Shown: piece by piece, positions 1 through 7,430 of the stretch
Layout: the number at the start of each line of letters is the position of its first letter
Numbering within the stretch: position 1 is the first letter of the stretch
Origin: JAAYPI01 sp036734385
GTDB taxonomy: Bacteria > Bacteroidota > Bacteroidia > Bacteroidales > Paludibacteraceae
Direction: 5' to 3'
NCBI GenBank assembly: GCA_036734385.1
Contig: DAIMYQ010000007.1
Span: 1 to 62,514, forward strand
DNA: 62,514 nt
Notes under the pieces: generated by a model
Told to the model about the DNA's origin: nothing
Database searches by the model: none
What the model saw: only the letters and a program-made list of their open reading frames with translations
Made by a program: the position numbers and the translations under genes

Positions 1-53
1 CAAGGACCCTCTGATTAACAGTCAGATGCTCTAACCAACTGAGCTAAGGAAGA
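1..53 (-). tRNA. tRNA-Asn (GTT), 3' part cut off by the window edge
   Basis: These 53 bases are identical to positions 105-157 of the complete tRNA-Asn next to it. They contain the 5' acceptor strand, the D arm and the anticodon arm with anticodon GTT. The T arm and the 3' acceptor strand lie outside the window. With the next gene it forms a tandem pair of the same isoacceptor separated by about 30 bases, probably one transcript. Confidence 0.9.
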
Positions 54-83
54 ATATACTACTAATAAATAATAACAAAACTG

Positions 84-157
84 CTCTCCCTCTTGGACTT
101 GAACCAAGGACCCTCTGATTAACAGTCAGATGCTCTAACCAACTGAGCTAAGGAAGA
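84..157 (-). tRNA. tRNA-Asn (GTT)
   Basis: The reverse complement folds as a complete 74-nt cloverleaf. The acceptor strand TCTTCCT pairs with AGGGAGA (one G-U). The D arm starts TAGCTCAG, the anticodon loop carries GTT, and the T arm is CTTGG-TTCAAGT-CCAAG. The discriminator base is G. No CCA follows, so the 3' end must be added by the tRNA nucleotidyltransferase encoded at 40339-41757. It is the upstream member of a tandem pair and has its own promoter box at 191-198. Confidence 0.96.
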
Positions 158-190
158 ATGTTTTTACGTTGCTTTTCTAAAAAAGCATCG

Positions 191-222
191 CAAAGGTAAT
201 AGGTTTTGTTGAATAATACAAT
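191..222 (-). promoter_or_regulatory. Promoter of the tRNA-Asn pair
   Basis: On the minus strand a perfect Bacteroidetes -7 box TACCTTTG (191-198) lies 20 bases downstream of an ATTG (219-222), close to the -33 consensus TTTG. Transcription should start near 185, about 28 bases before the mature tRNA. It lies just beyond the stop codon of the decayed metallophosphoesterase. Confidence 0.65.
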
Positions 223-228
223 AGATTT

Positions 229-670
229 TTATTTTTTTTGTTTCGGAATATGATGTAAAACCACAATGGATACTTCCGGTTTCATTCCTATTCAAAAAGG
301 AAGTCCAATATAGCCAATTCCTCTGTTTACATGTAAATATTGATTGTTATTTTTGTAGGTTTCATCCCAAAATTTGTAAAAAAATAGGTCGGAGAAATAT
401 GAATTCCAAATTTGTTAATACCAATTTTAATGCCTGCGAATGACCTAAAAGTGTAAGCAATATATTAGTCTTATCAACAATAATTTCATGTCAAATATTT
501 GGGTCGTTGATAAGCATTATTCTGCACGGAAAATATTTTGTGCTTTTTGCATTGTCTTGTCCAAATTTCCCATTTGGAGAAAGCGAGCTATGTCAATGTT
601 TTTTGTTCCAATTAGGGGCGATGGAATTGTTACTTTTTTTTCAAGGTAACCTACGAATTTCTCAGTAAAA
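229..670 (-). pseudogene. Decayed metallophosphoesterase (calcineurin-like), C-terminal remnant
   Basis: No intact ORF is present, but three minus-strand frames read in succession give the C-terminal half of a Bacteroidetes membrane-associated metallophosphoesterase. From 670 down: a segment reading IGTKNIDIARFLQMGNLDKT; then, after a frameshift near 514, LINDPNI-stop-HEIIVDKTN (the stop stands where the family usually has Trp) and LLTLLGHSQA, matching the GHSHA/GHTHG metal-ligand motif; then in a new frame GIKIGINKFGIHISPTYF; then in another frame NNNQYLHVNRGIGYIGLPF, a TGA, and IGMKPEVSIVVLHH before a TAA at 229-231. That makes at least three frameshifts and two internal stops. The N-terminal part is missing, because clpC and its terminator begin at about 711. 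The homology is recognised by eye. Confidence 0.72.
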
Positions 671-710
671 TGAACCTTAATTTTTTATCTGTATTTTTTT
701 GTTTTACTAC

Positions 711-745
711 TTGTATAAAAAACAGGGGTTAGACATTAACCCCTG
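711..745 (-). terminator. Intrinsic terminator of clpC, overlapping its stop codon
   Basis: Perfect 9-bp arms (723-731 and 737-745) enclose a 5-base loop. On the minus strand the hairpin is followed by a run of six T. The clpC stop codon (729-731) sits inside the downstream arm, so the hairpin includes the last codons of the gene. Confidence 0.85.
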
Positions 746-3266
746 AATTAATTTTTTTTGTTTCTGCGTTGTAGTCTATTTTGATGGAGTGGTTATCTTT
801 GTTTTCTCCACTAATAATAAATTCGGCAATTTCATCTTCTACAAATTTCTGTATAGTTCGTTTTAGAGGTCTTGCTCCGTATTGAACGTCATAGCCTTCC
901 TCTGCAATATGATTTTTGGCAGCATCGGTTAGGTAAAGCGAATATCCCAAATCTTCAATACGTTTCAGAACTTGTTTAAGTTCTATATCTATAATTTTTA
1001 AGATTGATTCTTTCGAAAGTTGATCAAAGATAACAACGTCATCAACTCTGTTTAAAAACTCAGGAGCAAATGCTTTATTTAATGCTTTTTTAATTACTCC
1101 TTCGTTAAATTTAGTATCCGTAGCCTTTGTTGCTGATGAAAAACCAACTCCACGCCCAAAATCTTTGAGTTGTCTGGTACCAATATTTGAAGTCATGATG
1201 ATGATTGTATTTTTAAAATCAATTCTGCGACCTAAACTATCGGTTAAAAAACCCTCGTCAAGTACTTGAAGCATAAGATTAAATACATCAGGATGAGCCT
1301 TCTCTATTTCGTCTAACAAGATGATAGAATAGGGTTTTCGGCGTACTTTCTCGGTTAATTGTCCCCCTTCTTCATATCCGACGTATCCCGGAGGTGCCCC
1401 AATCAAACGTGAAACACTGAATTTTTCCATATATTCGCTCATATCAATACGAATAACGGCATCCTTTGTGTCAAATAAGAATTCGGCTAACACTTTGGCT
1501 AAATATGTTTTACCAACACCGGTAGGACCTAAGAAAATGAATGAACCGATTGGTTTATTCGGATCTTTCAATCCAACTCTATTACGAAGTATTGACTTCG
1601 ATATTTTTTCAATAGCAGTGTCTTGTCCGATAACTTTTTCTTTTAGTAAGTTGCTCATTTTTCGCAGCTTATCATATTCTGCTTCAGCTATTCGTTGAAC
1701 TGGAATTCCTGAAATCATTGATACCACTTCTGATATTTTGTCGGAATCTACAACTATGTGATTGTCTTTAAGTTCCTTTTCCCAATCTTGTTTTGCTTTT
1801 TTCAGTAGTACATTGAGTTCTTTTATCTCATCTTTATGTTCATTTGCTAATCTAAAATCTTCATCTTTAACAGCTTGTAATTTTAGTTTGTTCGCTTCAT
1901 CTATCTGTTTCTCAATAAGTTCTATGTTATTAGGTATTGAAATATTTGAAATATGTGCTCTGGAACCGGCTTCATCCAATGCATCAATAGCTTTGTCCGG
2001 AAAATTTCTGTCACTAATGTATCTGTCTGTTAGATAAACGCAAGCTTCCAATGCATCGTCCGTATAGTTTACGTTATGATGTTCTTCATAACGTTCTTTG
2101 ATATTATGCAAAATAGCTAGTGTTTCTTCTTTTGAAGTGGGATTGACCATCACTTTTTGGAAACGACGTTCCAATGCTCCGTCTTTTTCAATGCTTTGAC
2201 GGTATTCATCCAACGTAGTTGCTCCAATACATTGTATCTTACCACGGGATAAAGCAGGCTTCATCATATTGGCAGCATCTAATGACCCTGCGGTGGCACC
2301 GGCTCCTATCAGTGTGTGAATTTCATCAATGAAAAGAATAATGTCTTCATTGTTTTCCAATTCGTTAAGAATCGCTTTCAAGCGTTCTTCAAATTGACCT
2401 CGATATTTTGTGCCGGCAACAATGGAAGCCATATCCAACGAGACGATTCTTTTTCCAAACAGAATTCTTGAAACTTTTCGTTGTGTGATGCGTAGTGCAA
2501 GACCTTCTACAATGGCAGATTTACCAACACCCGGTTCGCCAATGAGAATCGGATTATTTTTCTTTCTTCTGCTTAATATTTGAGATAATCGCTCTATTTC
2601 TTTTTCTCTGCCTACAACTGGATCTAATTTTCCTTCTTCAGCGGCTTTTGTTATATCTGTTCCAAAGTTATCCAAAGCAGGCGTTTTCGAGGTCGTTTTC
2701 GAATAGGTGGTAGAAGTCGAAAATGTTGCTGTTTTTCCATTGTTTTCTATTGAATTCGCAGAAAAAGCACCTTCATCTTCGTCATCTTCCATATTTTCGT
2801 CATTTGTATTTTGAAGATTGCTTTTGTCAAGGGGAGAAATATCTTTCTTTTCCACAATAACACGAACTGTATCGTATGTGATATTTTCAATGGCAAAAAT
2901 CTCTGAAACCAGATTCGTTTTTTCTTTCAAAATTGCCAATAGAAGATGGTCTGAATCAGCAATGTTTGCACCAAATAATCTAGCTTCCAAAATAACGAAT
3001 TTTAGTATTTTTTCCGTTGATTTTAGCAAAGGAATATTATTCCCTATAACAACTTCATTCGTACGTATATGTGATTCGATGGTCTTTTTCACTCGCAACA
3101 AATCAATGTTAAGAGATAAAAGTACATCAAAGGCTTTTCCCTCACCTGCACGGATGATAGCTAAAAGCAAATGCTCGGGTCCAATGTAGTTGTTACCCAG
3201 GCGCTCAGCTTCTTCATGGCTGTATTTTAGGATGTCAGCAATATTATCAGAATAATTTATTTCCAT
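729..3266 (-). CDS. clpC: ATP-dependent Clp protease ATP-binding subunit ClpC
   Basis: AAA+ unfoldase that feeds substrates to the ClpP protease in the cytoplasm. The 845-aa product has the ClpC architecture: an N-terminal double Clp repeat (about 1-145), an acidic linker, AAA-1 with Walker A GEPGVGKS near 243, a UVR-type middle region near 460-485 that separates ClpC from ClpA, and AAA-2 with Walker A GPTGVGKT near 580 and a typical C-terminal D2-small domain. I start it at MEINYSDN rather than at a Met 18 codons upstream, because family members begin here and the promoter lies just upstream. It is a single-gene unit, divergent from gyrA, with its own promoter and terminator. Confidence 0.95.
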   Translation of the reverse strand: MEINYSDNIADILKYSHEEAERLGNNYIGPEHLLLAIIRAGEGKAFDVLLSLNIDLLRVKKTIESHIRTNEVVIGNNIPLLKSTEKILKFVILEARLFGANIADSDHLLLAILKEKTNLVSEIFAIENITYDTVRVIVEKKDISPLDKSNLQNTNDENMEDDEDEGAFSANSIENNGKTATFSTSTTYSKTTSKTPALDNFGTDITKAAEEGKLDPVVGREKEIERLSQILSRRKKNNPILIGEPGVGKSAIVEGLALRITQRKVSRILFGKRIVSLDMASIVAGTKYRGQFEERLKAILNELENNEDIILFIDEIHTLIGAGATAGSLDAANMMKPALSRGKIQCIGATTLDEYRQSIEKDGALERRFQKVMVNPTSKEETLAILHNIKERYEEHHNVNYTDDALEACVYLTDRYISDRNFPDKAIDALDEAGSRAHISNISIPNNIELIEKQIDEANKLKLQAVKDEDFRLANEHKDEIKELNVLLKKAKQDWEKELKDNHIVVDSDKISEVVSMISGIPVQRIAEAEYDKLRKMSNLLKEKVIGQDTAIEKISKSILRNRVGLKDPNKPIGSFIFLGPTGVGKTYLAKVLAEFLFDTKDAVIRIDMSEYMEKFSVSRLIGAPPGYVGYEEGGQLTEKVRRKPYSIILLDEIEKAHPDVFNLMLQVLDEGFLTDSLGRRIDFKNTIIIMTSNIGTRQLKDFGRGVGFSSATKATDTKFNEGVIKKALNKAFAPEFLNRVDDVVIFDQLSKESILKIIDIELKQVLKRIEDLGYSLYLTDAAKNHIAEEGYDVQYGARPLKRTIQKFVEDEIAEFIISGENKDNHSIKIDYNAETKKINSGVNV

Positions 3267-3327
3267 ATTGTCAGTATTGTAAGAAAGTTTATAAAAGCGA
3301 AAACTTTTTAATGCAATCAATACGTTG

Positions 3328-3358
3328 CAAAGTTAAGATTTTTGTTTAAAAATGCAAC
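3328..3358 (-). promoter_or_regulatory. Promoter of clpC
   Basis: Minus strand: a perfect -7 box TAACTTTG (3328-3335), with GTTG (3355-3358) as the -33 element at a 19-base spacing. Transcription should start near 3322, leaving a leader of about 55 bases before the ATG at 3266. This excludes an upstream start codon at 3320, which would lie at the very 5' end of the message. Confidence 0.7.
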
Positions 3359-3522
3359 GGATAGCGTTTGTGTTGTCCAAAAATAGTTTAGCAAATAATG
3401 TGCCAATAAAAATCGGTTTTGGGAAAAGTTTTTTCGACAAACTTTTCCGTATTCGAAGAAAAAGTTGTAATTTAGTGCGAATTTTTAAAAATCGGTATTT
3501 CTTTATATTAAAATATTCTTAA

Positions 3523-6099
3523 ATGATTGAACAAGAAAAGATTATTAGAATTAACATTGAGGAGGAAATGAAATCATCATACATCGACTATTCGATGTCT
3601 GTCATTGTTTCTCGTGCCCTTCCGGATGTTAGAGATGGTTTAAAGCCTGTACATCGTAGGGTTTTATTTGGAATGAATGAGTTAGGGAATAATTCAAACA
3701 AGCCCTATAAGAAATCTGCAAGAATAGTCGGAGAGGTAATGGGTAAGTACCACCCGCACGGTGATTCATCTATTTATGGTACGTTGGTGCGTTTAGCACA
3801 AGATTGGTCTATGCGTTATCCTTTGGTTGATGGTCAGGGAAACTTTGGTTCTGTTGATGGTGATGGTGCTGCTGCCATGCGTTACACAGAAGCACGTTTG
3901 AGACGAATTGCTGAAGAAATGTTGATGGATATTGACAAAGAAACGGTGGATTTTACTCCGAATTTTGATGAAACCCTTAAAGAGCCGACTGTACTACCAA
4001 CAAGAATTCCTAATTTATTGATAAATGGAGCTTCCGGTATTGCGGTTGGTATGGCAACAAATATGGCTCCTCATAATCTATCTGATTCCATAGATGCCCT
4101 AATTGCTTATATTGATGATAATTCTATTGAAAGTGAAAAGCTAATCAATATCATTAAGGCTCCTGATTTTCCTACCGGTGGTATTATATATGGCTATGCA
4201 GGAATTAAAGAAGCGTATGAAACAGGTAGAGGACGAGTTGTGATACGTGCTAAAGCTAATATTGAATCTGATAAAGACAGGGAAAGTATTGTTATAACAG
4301 AACTTCCTTATTTGGTAAACAAAGCTGAACTTACAAAATATATTTCAGATCTTGTTATAGAGAAAAAAATTGAAGGTATTTCGAATATTGCTGATGAAAG
4401 TAACTATGAAGGAATGCGTTTGGTTATTGATATTAAGAGAGATGCTAATGCCAATGTGGTTTTGAATAAATTATTCAAACATACAGCATTACAATCCTCT
4501 TTTAGTATTAACAACGTGGCATTGGTTAAAGGAAGACCACGTTTGTTGTGCTTGCGTGACCTTATTCAATTATTTGTTGAACATCGTCATGAAGTTGTTA
4601 TTCGTCGTACTCAATTCGAGTTGATGAAAGCCAAGGAGAGGGCTCATATTGTACAAGGTTTGGTTATAGCGTCTGATAATATTGATGAAGTAATTGCGAT
4701 TATCAAAGGGGCAGATTCTCCCAATGATGCAATGGATAAGTTAATGGAACGTTTTAACTTATCAGACCTTCAAGTACGTGCTATCGTTGACATGAAATTG
4801 TCTCAATTAACACGTTTGCAGCAAGATAAATTACATGCAGAATATCAAGATTTATTGGCATTGATTACACATCTGGAAGAGGTGCTTAATGACATAACTC
4901 TTCGTATGCAGATAATTAAAGATGAATTACTGGAAATAAAGGAAAAATATGGAGATAAACGTCGTACGGAAATAGTTTATGCTTCTGAAGATTTTAATCC
5001 CGAAGATTTCTATGCGGATGATGAAATGATTATAACTATCTCACATTTGGGTTATATCAAAAGAACACCATTGTCAGAGTATAGGTCTCAAAATAGAGGA
5101 GGAGTGGGGTCAAAAGGAGGTGAGTCTCGAGACGAGGATTTTATAGAATATATTTATCCGGCATCAATGCACAATCATATGTTGTTCTTTACTCAAAAAG
5201 GACGCTGTTATTGGCTTAAAGTATATGAAATTCCGGAAGGTAATAAAACATCCAAAGGACGGGCTATACAAAATATGCTTAATATAACTTCGGATGATAA
5301 GGTTAATGCATTTATTCGTGTTAAACAATTACAAGATCCTGAATATAACCAATCTCATTATTTAGTTTTTTGTACCAAAAAAGGTATTATCAAGAAAACA
5401 TCACTAGAAGCGTATTCTCGTCCTCGTCAGAATGGTGTAAATGCCATTACAATAAGAGAGGATGATGATGTAATTCAAGTAAGATTAACCGATGAAAACA
5501 GTGAAATTTTGATTGCTAATAAAAATGGTAGAGCCATTCGTTTCCACCAATCAAAGGTTCGTGAAATGGGTAGAACGGCTACCGGCGTTAGAGGTATTAC
5601 TCTAGATGAAGACGGAGAAGATGAGGCAATTGGAATGGTAACTGTTTCATCTTCAAAGGTTTTAGAAGAACAGGAAACTATTTTGGTCGTTTCTGAAAAA
5701 GGTTATGGAAAACGAACTTTCTTAGATGAAATTGATGAAGAAGGGAACCTTATTCCTGTTTACAGAATAACCAATAGGGGTGGAAAAGGGGTGAAAACAC
5801 TTAATGTAACGGAAAAGACAGGTAAGTTGGTTACCATCAAAAATGTAACTGATAAGAATGATATTATGATTATTAATAAATCAGGTGTTGGTATTCGCTT
5901 AGAAGTTGCCTCTTTGCGTGTTATGGGAAGAGCAACACAGGGAGTTCGTTTGATAAATCTTGAAAAGAGAAATGATGAAATAGCTTCTGTATGTAAAGTT
6001 ATTAGCGAAGATAAGGAAGACGTGTTGCCTGAAAATCTTTCTGAAGCTATTGATGAATTTGAAAACATAGAAGGAGTAAGTGATAGTTCTGAAGAATAG
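3523..6099 (+). CDS. gyrA: DNA gyrase subunit A
   Basis: Breakage-reunion subunit of the type II topoisomerase that introduces negative supercoils. The 858-aa protein begins with the standard MIEQEKIIRINIEEEMKSSY, has the catalytic tyrosine (Tyr121) in AAMRYTEARL, and ends in six C-terminal beta-pinwheel repeats with an NRGGKGVKT loop as the GyrA-box equivalent. In the quinolone-resistance region the Ser83 equivalent (Ser82) is kept, while the position of E. coli Asp87 is Gly86 (HGDSSIYGT), which may simply be the lineage wild type. It shares a short 37-base junction with the downstream TPR gene, probably co-transcribed. Confidence 0.98.
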   Translation: MIEQEKIIRINIEEEMKSSYIDYSMSVIVSRALPDVRDGLKPVHRRVLFGMNELGNNSNKPYKKSARIVGEVMGKYHPHGDSSIYGTLVRLAQDWSMRYPLVDGQGNFGSVDGDGAAAMRYTEARLRRIAEEMLMDIDKETVDFTPNFDETLKEPTVLPTRIPNLLINGASGIAVGMATNMAPHNLSDSIDALIAYIDDNSIESEKLINIIKAPDFPTGGIIYGYAGIKEAYETGRGRVVIRAKANIESDKDRESIVITELPYLVNKAELTKYISDLVIEKKIEGISNIADESNYEGMRLVIDIKRDANANVVLNKLFKHTALQSSFSINNVALVKGRPRLLCLRDLIQLFVEHRHEVVIRRTQFELMKAKERAHIVQGLVIASDNIDEVIAIIKGADSPNDAMDKLMERFNLSDLQVRAIVDMKLSQLTRLQQDKLHAEYQDLLALITHLEEVLNDITLRMQIIKDELLEIKEKYGDKRRTEIVYASEDFNPEDFYADDEMIITISHLGYIKRTPLSEYRSQNRGGVGSKGGESRDEDFIEYIYPASMHNHMLFFTQKGRCYWLKVYEIPEGNKTSKGRAIQNMLNITSDDKVNAFIRVKQLQDPEYNQSHYLVFCTKKGIIKKTSLEAYSRPRQNGVNAITIREDDDVIQVRLTDENSEILIANKNGRAIRFHQSKVREMGRTATGVRGITLDEDGEDEAIGMVTVSSSKVLEEQETILVVSEKGYGKRTFLDEIDEEGNLIPVYRITNRGGKGVKTLNVTEKTGKLVTIKNVTDKNDIMIINKSGVGIRLEVASLRVMGRATQGVRLINLEKRNDEIASVCKVISEDKEDVLPENLSEAIDEFENIEGVSDSSEE

Positions 6100-6136
6100 A
6101 GAAAAATTATTTATTATTAATTCAAATCACAAGAAA

Positions 6137-7375
6137 ATGAAAAAAACAGTATTAGTCTCGGTAGGTTTATTGTTTTATTGTTCAACCTTAACATTTGCTC
6201 AAAAAGCTGCTGTGAATAAGGTCTATAATAGTCTTTACGTACAACCTGTAGATTATGCGGAAGCCGTAAAAAATATTGAAGCGGCAAAAGTTGATACAAC
6301 AACCTCAAAATGGTCTAAAACATGGTATGTAGCTGGTCGCATTGGTTATGTGTCTGCCAACGAAGAAATAAATAAATTACGTTTACAACAAGAAGCCAAT
6401 CAAGAAAAATTATTTCTTGGATTAGACAGTATGTATGTCAACTACCTTATAGCAGATCAGTATGATGGTGTGGTGAACAAAAAAGGGGTTGTAAAATATA
6501 CGTATCGTAATGACATAAAAACTGATTTTAAAGAAATGCATCTTTTTTATGTGAATTCGGGAGCAGCTTTATTTGACGCAAAAGAATATGCAAAAGCGTA
6601 TACTATGTTTGATCAATATTTAAAAATAGCTGATTTGCCGATGTTTGAAGCAAAAGATGGAATGAAAGTGGATTCTACTTACAATATGATTAAATATTAC
6701 GCTGCCATTGCAGCTATCAAAGTTGAAGATAGAGTCAATGCTATTCGCCATTTTGAAGAATTATTAAAAACAAATTACACTAAAAAAGAAGATGTTTGTG
6801 AGTTGCTTTACGAACAATATCGGAGCAATGGTGATACGGTAAAATCTATGGAAATATTAAAAGAAGGTGCTGAAAAATATCCTCAAAGTCCTTTTTTTAT
6901 AGGAAATTTGATTAATTACTATACTTCATCCGGTAAATACGATGAGGCCATTACTTACTTAGATGCTGCGATACAACGTGAACCTAGCAATGTCGACTAT
7001 TTAAATCTTAAAGGTTCTTTGTGTGTCCAAACAGAAAAATTTGAAGATGCAAAGGCTGTATTTACAAAATCATTGAGTTTGAATGATAAAAATCCGTTTA
7101 CGTTATTTGGTATGGGGAAAGCTTGGGCTTTTGAAGGCGATAAAATTCAAAGTAAAGCACAAGACTTAAAAGACAATAAAGCATATCAAAAAGAAGTTGC
7201 CAAAGCAAAAGAGTATTATACTAAAGCTTTGAGTTATCTTGAACCGGCTAAGGCATCTATGGATAAACAAACTGCCGAATATTCGAATTTGCTTTATAAC
7301 ATGAAATCGTTGTATTTGCGATTAAATATGACGGATAAATACAAAGCAATAGATGAAGAAATGAAAGCCTTGTAG
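6137..7375 (+). CDS. Exported tetratricopeptide-repeat protein
   Basis: A 412-aa protein with a cleavable signal peptide (MKKTVLVSVG then LLFYCSTLTFAQ, cut after about residue 21) followed by helical TPR-like repeats through residue 400. Clear repeat units lie near residues 220-330 (YPQSPFFIGNLINYYTSSGK, AITYLDAAIQREPSNVDYLN). It probably acts in the periplasm as a protein-interaction scaffold; no catalytic motif is visible. The start is placed at the ATG preceding the signal peptide, since an upstream in-frame ATG at 6080 would overlap gyrA and mask the signal sequence. A TPR gene after gyrA is a recurring order in Bacteroidales, but the function is unknown to me. Confidence 0.9.
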   Translation: MKKTVLVSVGLLFYCSTLTFAQKAAVNKVYNSLYVQPVDYAEAVKNIEAAKVDTTTSKWSKTWYVAGRIGYVSANEEINKLRLQQEANQEKLFLGLDSMYVNYLIADQYDGVVNKKGVVKYTYRNDIKTDFKEMHLFYVNSGAALFDAKEYAKAYTMFDQYLKIADLPMFEAKDGMKVDSTYNMIKYYAAIAAIKVEDRVNAIRHFEELLKTNYTKKEDVCELLYEQYRSNGDTVKSMEILKEGAEKYPQSPFFIGNLINYYTSSGKYDEAITYLDAAIQREPSNVDYLNLKGSLCVQTEKFEDAKAVFTKSLSLNDKNPFTLFGMGKAWAFEGDKIQSKAQDLKDNKAYQKEVAKAKEYYTKALSYLEPAKASMDKQTAEYSNLLYNMKSLYLRLNMTDKYKAIDEEMKAL

Positions 7376-7394
7376 GTTTTTCTATAATCAAGAG

Positions 7395-7430
7395 AAAAGG
7401 GATGCAATCAGTTTTTGCATCCCTTTTTTA
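7395..7430. terminator. Bidirectional intrinsic terminator between TPR gene and AddB-like gene
   Basis: A 13-bp near-perfect stem (7395-7407 with 7415-7427), flanked by A and T runs on both sides, so it can serve both convergent genes. The stop codon of the minus-strand nuclease gene (7428-7430) touches it. Confidence 0.85.

Noticed and set aside
2818..3189. Plus-strand frame of 123 codons inside clpC
   Set aside because: Antisense to the conserved Clp N-domain, Ser/Phe/Lys-biased as expected for a reverse reading.
3769..3785. Gly86 in the GyrA quinolone region as an acquired resistance mutation
   Set aside because: The key Ser82 is intact, and Gly at the Asp87 position may be the natural state in Bacteroidales; without relatives it cannot be called a mutation.
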